A stretch of DNA of 7,367 nt from Candidatus Melainabacteria bacterium GWA2_34_9 (GCA_001784535.1 MFRJ01000112.1:381-7747); one strand, 5' to 3'. Shown: positions 1 to 5,852, numbered from the stretch's first letter. The notes: generated from the sequence alone by a model not told the origin. Program-made: numbers and translations.

Positions 1-51
1 TTTGTTTATACTTGCCGGGTAGTCATGGGTTATTAAATTTTTTATTTGTTA

Positions 52-864
52 TTAGTTTTCTAAAGAATCATTTTTTTTAAATTGATCTTGAACAACTGTT
101 AGTACGCTTTCTGCACCTAGAACATTTGGATCCACTGCACTTGTATCTATATTAATATCAGTCGCAGTTGCAACTCCGGGAGATAATGCTTCAAGCCCGT
201 CTTTAATGTTTTTAGGAAGTGCAGGTAATACAGCTCCTATTAGCTCTTTTGGATTATTTGAAATTGTTTTGTAACTAGATATAATAGCAGCTGGAGTTTC
301 TTTTGCGCAATTAATTATTCCTTGAACCCAGTTAAGCTTGCCTGTTGAAGCAATAGTTGCAGCATCTTTTCCTGCATTAAGAGCATTGTTGGAACATTTG
401 CCAGCAAGTGCTGTTATAGAAGCACCTTTACCGATATCAAAGAAGCTTTTTTCTTGTGATTCAGGATTGTTTTTATTTTGAACTATTTTTATTAGTCCTT
501 TGCCTATATTATATAAACCTAGCCCAGCAGTCACTGCTACTAAAGGTTTGCCAAGTTCAGGTACTTTTTTAAGCAGATTTTTAACAACTACTATTGATGT
601 AAGAGTTACAGCTGCATTTGTTACACTGTTAAAAGCTTGTCTTATAGGATAAATAAATCCATCTCCAAAGTTTTGCAGTGCTTTATTAACGCTGAATTTT
701 CTTGCAGGTTCTTCGGCATTATTTTTAGTAAGTTCTAATATATCTTTATTTTCTTGATCTTCATTGTTTCCAAAACTTAGAGGAGAAGATAATCTGGAAG
801 TATTTTTAATTGATGGCAAATCACCTTTTAGCGCTTGCGTACTTAAATCTACCCTATTCATCAT
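52..864 (-). CDS. Hypothetical protein with hydrophobic helices (270 aa)
   Basis: I do not recognise a family. The reading frame stays open up to a TTG at 898-900, but that codon directly follows an in-frame TAA and has no ribosome site. The ATG at 862-864 has GGAG at 873-876, 8 nt upstream, so I choose it; a second ATG follows immediately. Numbered from that ATG, residues 1-60 are polar and low-complexity. Residues about 73-96 and 104-127 are hydrophobic with alternating valine, alanine and glycine, and could be membrane-associated helices. An IGKG motif occurs twice, in YNIGKG near 118 and FDIGKG near 143, hinting at a weak internal repeat. The C-terminal part is rich in alanine, proline and asparagine. 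There is no clear N-terminal signal peptide. It is last in a run of minus-strand genes, 106 bp after the zinc-ribbon gene, so it may have its own promoter. A membrane-associated lineage-specific protein is the most I can infer. Confidence 0.7.
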   Translation of the reverse strand: MMNRVDLSTQALKGDLPSIKNTSRLSSPLSFGNNEDQENKDILELTKNNAEEPARKFSVNKALQNFGDGFIYPIRQAFNSVTNAAVTLTSIVVVKNLLKKVPELGKPLVAVTAGLGLYNIGKGLIKIVQNKNNPESQEKSFFDIGKGASITALAGKCSNNALNAGKDAATIASTGKLNWVQGIINCAKETPAAIISSYKTISNNPKELIGAVLPALPKNIKDGLEALSPGVATATDINIDTSAVDPNVLGAESVLTVVQDQFKKNDSLEN

Positions 865-870
865 ATTTTT

Positions 871-876
871 ATCTCC
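871..876 (-). promoter_or_regulatory. Ribosome binding site fixing the start at 864
   Basis: On the minus strand this reads GGAGAT, with GGAG 8 nt before the ATG at 864. It decides against the upstream TTG start at 900, which has no purine-rich site before it and is preceded directly by a stop codon. Confidence 0.6.
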
Positions 877-970
877 GATATCTTTCTGACTTCTATCCAA
901 TTAGATAAAGTACCGTAAATAAAAAAATTGACCTTTTTGCATAGCAACATTTACATAAATTTACAATTTA

Positions 971-1471
971 TTAATTCTTTTTAAATCCGAATCTTTTTTT
1001 TGAATCATCTTTTACGTGCATACCGCTCTGGTGTGGTGATTCTTCTTTTTCTTTAGTTTTTAAAACTTCTTTAGGTTTTTCTTCAACTATTTGTTTTTCA
1101 AAAATTCTGTCGGACTCTTTAAGTTCTTTAATAACTTTTTCAACTTTCTGAGTGCAAGGTTTGCAAAAAACTCCTGAAAACATGGTTGGTTTAAAATTAT
1201 TTCCGCAAAGCTTGCAATCCAGATCAATAAAACCTGTATACCCTTTAAGTTTGTTTGACCTGTAAAGTCTTTCTATTTCCTCAATTTTTACTCCTGTTAC
1301 CGCACTCAAATCTTTTACCGAGAATGATTTTGTCTTCATTTTTTCAAAAATTTGAAAATAATCGGTAATTTTTTTTATATTTTTAGATTCAATTTCATAG
1401 CAGGCAGGGCATAAATTACTTTTTGTCCTGTCAAAAAGTTTGCCGCACCTACTACAATTTTCAAATCCCAT
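971..1471 (-). CDS. YvyF-like zinc-ribbon/helix-turn-helix protein, copy A
   Basis: This 166-aa protein has two CxxC pairs at the N terminus (C6, C9 and C21, C24). A helical middle (about 31-76) follows, with a helix-turn-helix-like segment around FSVKDLSAVTGV and RSNKLKGY. Two more CxxC pairs come next (C86, C89 and C103, C106), then a charged, lysine- and glutamate-rich tail. Zinc ribbon, HTH, zinc ribbon is the layout I know from the YvyF/TIGR03826 'flagellar operon protein' family of Firmicutes; the assignment is from memory of that pattern. Such proteins are presumed cytoplasmic regulators. Copy B at 1613-2056 is about 64% identical over the first 118 residues without gaps. The frame could open at a TTG (1490-1492), but the ATG at 1469-1471 aligns exactly with the start of copy B and has AAAGG about 10 nt upstream. 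The tail (after residue 118) is unlike that of copy B. DNA, RNA or protein partners cannot be told from sequence. Confidence 0.8.
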   Translation of the reverse strand: MGFENCSRCGKLFDRTKSNLCPACYEIESKNIKKITDYFQIFEKMKTKSFSVKDLSAVTGVKIEEIERLYRSNKLKGYTGFIDLDCKLCGNNFKPTMFSGVFCKPCTQKVEKVIKELKESDRIFEKQIVEEKPKEVLKTKEKEESPHQSGMHVKDDSKKRFGFKKN

Positions 1472-1501
1472 TAATCCCGAACCTTTCAGCAAGCAGATTT
1501 T

Positions 1502-1507
1502 ATTATA
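1502..1507 (-). promoter_or_regulatory. Possible -10 box for zinc-ribbon copy A
   Basis: On the minus strand this reads TATAAT, 30 nt upstream of the ATG at 1471, giving a leader of roughly 20-25 nt. No good -35 hexamer stands 16-18 nt upstream, and the region is AT-rich, so chance is a real alternative. If real, it makes the TTG start at 1492 unlikely. Confidence 0.3.
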
Positions 1508-1520
1508 TTGTCGAAGTTCT

Positions 1521-1544
1521 ATAGATATTGTATAACATATCGAT
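1521..1544. repeat. Imperfect inverted repeat upstream of copy A
   Basis: ATAGATAT (1521-1528) and ATATCGAT (1537-1544) pair at 7 of 8 positions across an 8-nt centre. A run of eight Ts (1544-1551) follows on the plus strand, but no plus-strand gene lies upstream that would need a terminator. It sits where the -35 region of the copy A promoter would be, so an operator is possible. The AT-richness makes a chance match plausible. Confidence 0.25.
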
Positions 1545-1612
1545 TTTTTTTCTTAAACCTTTAATAATAGTATCCTTTAATTATAAAAATACAGATTTAT
1601 CATATTTAATAA

Positions 1613-2056
1613 TTAATCATTTCTATAGCGGAAACCTTTATTTTTATCTGTTATCGGACGTGAATTTTCGATTAATGATTTATCTGTAAAATTGTCGGTG
1701 CCTTTAAGTTCACTTGCAACATTTTCAACTTTATTGGTGCATTTTTTGCAAAAAACTCCTGAAAAAATGGTTGGTTTAAATTTACTTCCGCAAAGCTTGC
1801 AATTTATATTAATTAAACTTGTATAGCTTCTAAGCTTGTTTGTTTTATAAAGTCTTTCCATCTCCTGAAGTTCTATTCCTGTTTCAGAACTTATATCGTT
1901 TAATGAAAATGATTTTGTTTGTAAATTTTCAAAAGATTGAAAATAGTCAGTAATTTTTTTTATATTCATAGCTTCAATTTCTTCACATGCCGGGCATAAA
2001 TTACTTTGGTTGTTATCAAAAAGACTGTCACATATGCTGCAATTTTTAAAGGCCAT
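1613..2056 (-). CDS. YvyF-like zinc-ribbon/helix-turn-helix protein, copy B
   Basis: This 147-aa paralog of the 971-1471 product has the same four CxxC pairs (C6/C9, C21/C24, C86/C89, C103/C106). It shares the NIKKITDYFQ block before the HTH-like middle and the FKPT-x-FSGVFCK block in the second ribbon. All eight cysteines are kept in both copies, so both should bind two metal ions. Identity is concentrated in the cysteine knuckles and first helix. The HTH segment (about 50-76) has drifted more, suggesting altered target or partner specificity. The tail is short and basic. The ATG at 2054-2056 has AGAGG about 11 nt upstream. It starts 36 bp after the stop of the 204-aa gene, close enough for cotranscription, while 141 bp separates it from copy A. 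Family assignment as for copy A: confident on architecture, moderate on the YvyF name, unknown in function. Confidence 0.8.
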   Translation of the reverse strand: MAFKNCSICDSLFDNNQSNLCPACEEIEAMNIKKITDYFQSFENLQTKSFSLNDISSETGIELQEMERLYKTNKLRSYTSLININCKLCGSKFKPTIFSGVFCKKCTNKVENVASELKGTDNFTDKSLIENSRPITDKNKGFRYRND

Positions 2057-2092
2057 TGCTTTTTAAACCTCTCACTAATCAATTTTTCACGT

Positions 2093-2707
2093 TTAATTAT
2101 AAAAACTAATATGTAAAATATTTTCTAAATTCCCTAAATTTATAATTTCGTCAATTTTTTGTTTTAATTCATTCAGTTTTTGTTCACTATGATTTTCAAA
2201 ATGGGCAACTTCGTCAGGAAGTTTTATTTCGCTTGTAAGTTTTAAATTTTTGAAGTCGTCATTTAATTTTACAAATTGTTTATAACTTTCAAAATATTTA
2301 ATATAAGCAGGATCTATTCGGGAAGATCTTTTCAGGTAAAATTTTGCTGATTTTTCAAATTTATCAATAAATCCCAGAATAAAATCAATTTCATCGCTGT
2401 AATTAAGAGTGCTTTTTTCTTCTTCGCTTAGTGAAATAACTGTATTTCCTTCGATTTCTCTTGTATCATTTTTGTATTTCCAGAAAAGATAGCTTCCCCA
2501 GAGGATACAGCCGAGTTGAAAAGAAGCACATTGCTTTATTATAGGCACAACCTGACTTTCCAGGTGCGTAAAAGCAAATTTTTTCTGATGGTTTTGTTTT
2601 AAACTGCTTATTTCATCAAGATAGCTATAAGCTTCTTTTGGAAAATCTGTTGAAAATTGTGAAAATCCGGGATCGAATTTTACTTTTGTTGTTTCTGTAA
2701 GTGACAT
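2093..2707 (-). CDS. Hypothetical helical protein (204 aa)
   Basis: I do not recognise this protein. It starts with ATG at 2705-2707, with AAAGG 8 nt upstream, which is a good ribosome site. The sequence looks almost wholly alpha-helical. There is a hydrophobic stretch at about 60-77 with two cysteines (C60, C67) and several aromatics, too short and polar-flanked to call a membrane helix with confidence. A second hydrophobic stretch lies near 108-114, and the C-terminal 165-195 is a charged, coiled-coil-like helix. It is the first gene of the minus-strand run and reads away from the HDOD-fusion gene across a 122-bp region with mirror-image promoters. Coregulation with that gene is therefore plausible. 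It is followed closely by zinc-ribbon copy B, so the two may form an operon. No catalytic motif is visible. Confidence 0.75.
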   Translation of the reverse strand: MSLTETTKVKFDPGFSQFSTDFPKEAYSYLDEISSLKQNHQKKFAFTHLESQVVPIIKQCASFQLGCILWGSYLFWKYKNDTREIEGNTVISLSEEEKSTLNYSDEIDFILGFIDKFEKSAKFYLKRSSRIDPAYIKYFESYKQFVKLNDDFKNLKLTSEIKLPDEVAHFENHSEQKLNELKQKIDEIINLGNLENILHISFYN

Positions 2708-2762
2708 ATAATTAGCCTTTATTCCTACATTAAATAAATGTTGAATAGATTAATACACAGGA

Positions 2763-2793
2763 ATTATACTATAAACTGGGATTATTTTGTAAA
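2763..2793 (-). promoter_or_regulatory. Promoter for the 204-aa gene
   Basis: On the minus strand, TTTACA (plus 2788-2793) and TATAAT (plus 2763-2768) are separated by 19 bp. The -10 is perfect and the -35 is one base off consensus, but the spacing is longer than the optimal 17. It would give a leader of about 50 nt before the ATG at 2707. Confidence 0.45.
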
Positions 2794-2805
2794 TAAGCAT
2801 TCAAG

Positions 2806-2811
2806 TATAAT
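2806..2811 (+). promoter_or_regulatory. -10 box for the HDOD-fusion gene
   Basis: A perfect TATAAT lies 30 nt before the ATG at 2842. No convincing -35 hexamer is seen 16-18 bp upstream; the region is T-rich only. Expected transcription start is near 2818, which leaves a short leader and favours the ATG at 2842 over the TTG at 2830. Confidence 0.45.
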
Positions 2812-2841
2812 TCCTATTCCGTATTAGAGTTGGTGCAAAAC

Positions 2842-4044
2842 ATGAACGTAGTGGGCTATGTAATATCTTACAAGTCAGAAAAAACTGATAAATATGTTGA
2901 AAATAAAATTCAGCAGGAAAAAATACAGTCTTTTTGTGAACAAAACAGGCTGGAACTTGTAAAAATATACACAGAAATTAATCATAGCCAGCCTGCTATG
3001 AGGCAATCTCTTGTTGAATTAATGAACAGCGCACCGGAAAAGAAGTTTTCGGGAGTTTTGGTATACACTTTTGATAGGCTGGCACTTGAAGAAGACATAA
3101 GAAGCTGGATTATTCAGGAATTAAAAAGCCATGAAATAGAAGTTTACTCTCTTACGGAAGCTCCTCCTTTAAGTTTTCAGCAGAAAGCAGAAAAAAAATC
3201 CAAAACCATAAAAGAAAAATTAAGAGATTTACCTTCTTTGCCGGAAGTGGTTACGAGAGTTACAGAGCTTGTGCAAGATCCAAAATCATCCGCAGCGCAG
3301 CTTGGCAAGATTATTTCGCATGATTCAGGTTTGACCTCAAGAGTTTTAAGAATGGTAAATTCAGCTTATTACGGATTTCCCAAGCAAATAAGTTCTATTC
3401 AGCATGCGATTACGATTATGGGCTTTAATACAATAAAAAGTCTTGTGCTTTCCTCGAGCATTTTCAGGATTTTTGCACCAAAATCAGGGACAGCAACAAG
3501 TCTTGATTATAAAAAATTCTGGAAACATTCTTTGCTTACTGCAATTGCTTCAAGAAATATTTATCAGAAACTTTTCTTTCAGCCTGATGAACATATTTTT
3601 AGCGCGGCAATTCTTCATAATATAGGAAAGATTATTCTGGATCAGTATGACCATGATAATTATGCCAAAGTTCTTGTAGAGGTTCCTGCTCCACATTTTG
3701 GTAATGATGTTTTAGCTGTGGAACAAAAACACTGTGATGTTACACACCAATATATCGGTCATTTTGTGGCAGAAAGCTGGAATTTGCCTGAAATGATTTC
3801 TGATGTTATTCTTTACCACCATTCGCCTTTAGAATCAAAAAATCAGCATAGCCTCACTACTGTGGTTTATTTAGGGAATCTTTTGTCTCATCTTATACTC
3901 GACTATGGATTTTTTAGTATAAATTCTTTTGATGATGAAATTCTAAGTCATCTTGGCTTAAACGAAGATGATCTGGCTGAAATTTATATTGAACTTAAAC
4001 AGGAAGCCGAACAGCTTAACGACTTGGAGTCGTTCTTTAAGTAG
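2842..4044 (+). CDS. Degenerate serine-recombinase fold fused to HDOD domain
   Basis: This 400-aa two-domain protein has residues 2-106 resembling the catalytic domain of serine recombinases. It has a GY strand at 5-6, an arginine near the position of the active-site arginine (R54), and DRLA at 78-81. Against gamma-delta resolvase (GYARVS, residues 5-10) it reads GYVISY: the nucleophile Ser10 is Tyr, Arg8 is Ile, and Arg71 of DRLxR is Leu82. It is therefore probably not a recombinase but a dimerisation or sensing module. After a lysine-rich linker (107-125), residues 126 to about 350 are an HDOD domain: LPSLPEVVTRV, YYGFPKQISSIQHAI, FWKHSL, then LHNIGK at 258-263 and YHHSP near 325-329. The HD aspartate is Asn here, as expected for non-enzymatic HDOD regulators. 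The C-terminal tail is acidic. TTG (2830) and GTG (2833) starts are possible, but the ATG at 2842 fits GGTG 6 nt upstream and the -10 box. A cytoplasmic signalling or regulatory role is inferred. Confidence 0.85.
   Translation: MNVVGYVISYKSEKTDKYVENKIQQEKIQSFCEQNRLELVKIYTEINHSQPAMRQSLVELMNSAPEKKFSGVLVYTFDRLALEEDIRSWIIQELKSHEIEVYSLTEAPPLSFQQKAEKKSKTIKEKLRDLPSLPEVVTRVTELVQDPKSSAAQLGKIISHDSGLTSRVLRMVNSAYYGFPKQISSIQHAITIMGFNTIKSLVLSSSIFRIFAPKSGTATSLDYKKFWKHSLLTAIASRNIYQKLFFQPDEHIFSAAILHNIGKIILDQYDHDNYAKVLVEVPAPHFGNDVLAVEQKHCDVTHQYIGHFVAESWNLPEMISDVILYHHSPLESKNQHSLTTVVYLGNLLSHLILDYGFFSINSFDDEILSHLGLNEDDLAEIYIELKQEAEQLNDLESFFK
4018..4034 (+). terminator. Possible terminator hairpin inside the 3' end of the HDOD gene
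   Basis: AACGACT (4018-4024) and AGTCGTT (4028-4034) form a perfect 7-bp stem with a TGG loop, followed by a weak T-rich stretch (CTTTAAGTAGCTTTT). It lies in the last codons of the gene. Only 3 bp separate the convergent stops, so a terminator would have to sit inside coding sequence. The T-tract is interrupted, so confidence is low. Confidence 0.35.
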
Positions 4045-4047
4045 CTT

Positions 4048-4692
4048 TTATGAGCGGTAATCAATCTTTAAGCCTGTCAATTGTTCGATTTTTTGAGACA
4101 TATATTCAGAATAATCATGTCCTTTAATTTTATAATGACCACTTAGTTCTTTGAAATATTGCTTAAAATTTTGTACTATATTGGGAATGCCAGAAATAAA
4201 TTCTTTAAAATCCTTATTATCTCTTTTTTGGTTACAATCACAACAAACAGCTAAAAAGTTTTTTGGTGAATTTTTGCCACCTATTGAAAAAGGCATAATG
4301 TGTTCAGCAGTTGCACGAAAATACTCAAATACAGATGACTTTAAAAAATCAACTTCATTTGATATTTCTTGACCTGTTTTAGTAGGTTCATTTTTTGCTA
4401 AATTTATTGCTTTTTCAACTAAATCTATTGATTTAGGAGTAGAACGATTTTTTAATTTAATTAATTCATCTAATAAATCTGCTCCTTTGGCTAAGGACAT
4501 TTTTTTGATTATACTTTTTATTCCTTCATCGCTAAACATTTCTTGTCCGCAATAAGCGCAATGTTTCGCAATTTTTTTAATAGGTGTAGCTGTATGTCTA
4601 TTAACACCAAAAGGAATATTTATGTTGTACTCTGTCTGAAAAGCACTATTATTATAAGTATTAAGAAAATATGGATTGATTGAATTAATCAT
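4048..4692 (-). CDS. HNH endonuclease-family protein
   Basis: This 214-aa protein has a zinc-stabilised HNH core. C45-x2-C48 (CAYCG) is the first knuckle, E130-H131 (AEHIMP, followed by GG) the catalytic histidine strand, N145 the central asparagine, and C150-x2-C153-N154 with K156 the second knuckle and final helix. All key HNH residues are present, so it should be able to cut DNA or RNA with a divalent metal. About 80 residues of charged helix separate the first knuckle from the EH motif, much longer than in compact HNH domains. The first 35 residues are asparagine-rich with no recognised domain. Sampled lines look clearly more AT-rich than the rubrerythrin next door, which could mean transfer. 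No methylase, toxin partner, phage gene or intron is adjacent, so restriction, homing or other roles are undecided. The ATG at 4690-4692 has an A-rich leader without a clear Shine-Dalgarno sequence. Its stop lies 3 bp from that of the convergent HDOD gene. Confidence 0.85.
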   Translation of the reverse strand: MINSINPYFLNTYNNSAFQTEYNINIPFGVNRHTATPIKKIAKHCAYCGQEMFSDEGIKSIIKKMSLAKGADLLDELIKLKNRSTPKSIDLVEKAINLAKNEPTKTGQEISNEVDFLKSSVFEYFRATAEHIMPFSIGGKNSPKNFLAVCCDCNQKRDNKDFKEFISGIPNIVQNFKQYFKELSGHYKIKGHDYSEYMSQKIEQLTGLKIDYRS

Positions 4693-4786
4693 ATTTTTTG
4701 TTTTTTATTCTCGTTTAAATAAATTCATTTATATAAAAACTGAACAAGAAAAAAATTGCCTTTTATATATCTTTCAAGTAAAAATA

Positions 4787-4806
4787 TTCTACCCGATCGG
4801 GCAGAA
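4787..4806. promoter_or_regulatory. GC-rich palindrome, candidate operator before rubrerythrin
   Basis: A 20-bp palindrome with a perfect CCCGATCGGG core (4792-4801) and arms TTCT/AGAA matches at 18 of 20 positions; only 4791/4802 break symmetry. It stands out in an otherwise AT-rich intergenic region and lies 54 bp before the rubrerythrin ATG, next to a possible -10 (TAAAAT, 4827-4832). There is no T-run on the plus side, so an operator for a dimeric repressor is likelier than a terminator. It does not resemble the AT-rich PerR or Fur boxes I know. Confidence 0.5.
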
Positions 4807-4826
4807 ATATCTTAATTTGTCTGTTT

Positions 4827-4832
4827 TAAAAT
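4827..4832 (+). promoter_or_regulatory. Possible -10 box for rubrerythrin
   Basis: TAAAAT is one mismatch from consensus and would start transcription about 20 nt before the ATG. No -35 consensus is seen, and the expected -35 position abuts the palindrome at 4787-4806. That would suit activator- or repressor-dependent transcription, but chance is possible in this AT-rich stretch. Confidence 0.3.
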
Positions 4833-4847
4833 TAACGGATAAACAAA

Positions 4848-4853
4848 AAGGAG
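4848..4853 (+). promoter_or_regulatory. Strong Shine-Dalgarno of rubrerythrin
   Basis: AAGGAG ends 7 nt before the ATG at 4861. It is the closest match to the consensus among the ribosome sites in this window, consistent with high expression of the stress protein. Confidence 0.75.
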
Positions 4854-4860
4854 AAATTCA

Positions 4861-5442
4861 ATGGAAAAAAAGTCAATGAAAGGAACTCGCACAGAGCATA
4901 ACTTAATGGCGGCTTTTGCCGGTGAATCACAGGCAAGAAACCGTTATACGTTTTACGCAAGCGTTGCCAAAAAAGAAGGCTATAATCAAATTGCCGATAT
5001 TTTCCTTGAAACTGCAGGAAATGAAAAAGAACATGCCGAAATATATTTCAAATGTTTAGAGGAAAGACATCCTATCGAAATTACTGAAACGTATCCTTCA
5101 GCGTTTGGAAACACTATGGATAATTTAAGAGCCGCCGCAGAAGGTGAGCATTTTGAATGGGAAACTTTGTATCCGGGTTATGCAAAAGTTGCGGATGAAG
5201 AAGGATTTCCTGAAGCTGCAAGTGCTTTCAGGAGGGTTTCTTTGGTTGAAACACGCCATGAAGCAAGATATAAAAAACTTTTGGCAAATGTAGAAAATAA
5301 TAAAGTATTTGAAAGAGAAACCAAGGTTGAATGGAAGTGCGAAAACTGCGGATATGTTCATTCTGCAACAAAAGCACCGGAAATTTGTCCTGTCTGCACT
5401 CACCCTAAAGCTTATTTCGAGCTTTTTGCTGAAACTTACTAG
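4861..5442 (+). CDS. rbr: Rubrerythrin (non-haem diiron peroxidase)
   Basis: This 193-aa cytoplasmic protein reduces hydrogen peroxide to water in anaerobes, taking electrons from rubredoxin or NAD(P)H-linked reductases. The N-terminal four-helix ferritin-like domain carries all expected diiron ligands by comparison with the Desulfovibrio enzyme: E22 (GESQARNRY), E55 and H58 (NEKEH), E96 and E99 (GEHFEW), and E130 with H133 (VETRH). Residues from about 155 form the C-terminal rubredoxin domain with C160-x2-C163 and C176-x2-C179 as the FeS4 ligands, ending in the usual HPKAYFEL. Length and domain order match classical rubrerythrin, with nothing missing. The start has an excellent AAGGAG ribosome site. 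It appears monocistronic: the upstream neighbour is divergent and the downstream one convergent. The palindrome at 4787-4806 may control it. The stop TAG overlaps the stop of the opposite-strand gene. Confidence 0.97.
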   Translation: MEKKSMKGTRTEHNLMAAFAGESQARNRYTFYASVAKKEGYNQIADIFLETAGNEKEHAEIYFKCLEERHPIEITETYPSAFGNTMDNLRAAAEGEHFEWETLYPGYAKVADEEGFPEAASAFRRVSLVETRHEARYKKLLANVENNKVFERETKVEWKCENCGYVHSATKAPEICPVCTHPKAYFELFAETY

Positions 5443-5762
5443 AAATTATTTACATAAATTTTTTGAGCATCTACCCAATTTTCCATTGGGGATTTATTCA
5501 TATTATTTATGTGCTGATGAAAAGCCAGAAAGCCTATCCGGGCGTTTATTTCCATGTAAGCTTCTCGCCAATTAGCATCAGGGTCGGGATATCCGTTTAA
5601 ATAATGGAAATAAGCTTCTTCGTTGATTCTTTCTTCGATGACCTGTTCTCTGAAAGCCTGATCCCAGTCTTCCATCGCATCATCAGCAATGTGCATGGAT
5701 TTTCTGGCTCTATATTTAAAATAAGCTCTTTCTCTCACTTTATCCCAAAAATTATCTGCCAT
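5439..5762 (-). CDS. Small protein of three DUF2934-like repeats
   Basis: This 107-aa soluble protein is rich in aromatic and acidic residues. It contains three copies of one pattern: an Ala-aromatic pair, then after 15-20 residues a Trp with Ala three residues later. The copies are A13-Y14 to W33/A36, A50-Y51 to W65/A68, and A80-F81 to W96/A99. The middle copy (EEAYFHYLNGYPDPDANW) is closest to what I remember of DUF2934, whose consensus runs AY-x-W, a G-x-P turn, then W-x-x-A. Function of that domain is unknown. The ATG at 5760-5762 has a purine-rich AGAGGGGG 8 nt upstream. It begins 90 bp after the Rel gene stop on the same strand, so readthrough is possible. Its stop overlaps that of rubrerythrin in a CTAG. 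The family name is moderate confidence; the repeat is directly visible. Confidence 0.75.
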   Translation of the reverse strand: MADNFWDKVRERAYFKYRARKSMHIADDAMEDWDQAFREQVIEERINEEAYFHYLNGYPDPDANWREAYMEINARIGFLAFHQHINNMNKSPMENWVDAQKIYVNNF

Positions 5763-5852
5763 AATATATTCCCCCTCTTTGCTTAGGTTATTACATTTTA
5801 TCAGTATTTGAGGGCAGTTTTATTCTCTTTAAGTAGAATAATTATATTTTAT

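Larger units (their letters stand above)
2759..2815. repeat. 12-bp perfect inverted repeat spanning divergent promoters
   Basis: AGGAATTATACT (2759-2770) and AGTATAATTCCT (2804-2815) are exact reverse complements, 33 bp apart. Each arm contains TATAAT in the orientation of the gene it faces, so both divergent genes would have the same -10 element and flanks. The arms could also be a binding site for a dimeric or looping regulator. Confidence 0.6.

Noticed and set aside
936..946. Small TTGC/GCAA hairpin in the gap before the 270-aa gene
   Set aside because: Only 4 bp of stem, and the T-run is on the wrong side for minus-strand termination.
2842..3170. Mobile-element resolvase or invertase
   Set aside because: The catalytic serine and two arginines are missing, no DNA-binding recombinase C terminus follows, and I found no transposon ends or att-like repeats nearby.
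4792..4801. Resemblance to cyanobacterial HIP1 (GCGATCGC)
   Set aside because: Only the CGATCG centre is shared; flanks are CC/GG and no other copy was noticed in the window, so it is not evidence of a HIP1 element.
4676..4879. 67-aa plus-strand open frame across the rubrerythrin upstream region
   Set aside because: It overlaps the HNH gene start and the rubrerythrin start, is low-complexity, and lies over the palindrome and probable promoter; not a credible gene.
5820..5841. Inverted repeat TTATTCT/AGAATAA between Rel and the DUF2934-like gene
   Set aside because: The 7-bp stem is almost all A-T with an 8-nt loop and no T-run on the minus side, so it is too weak to call a Rel terminator.
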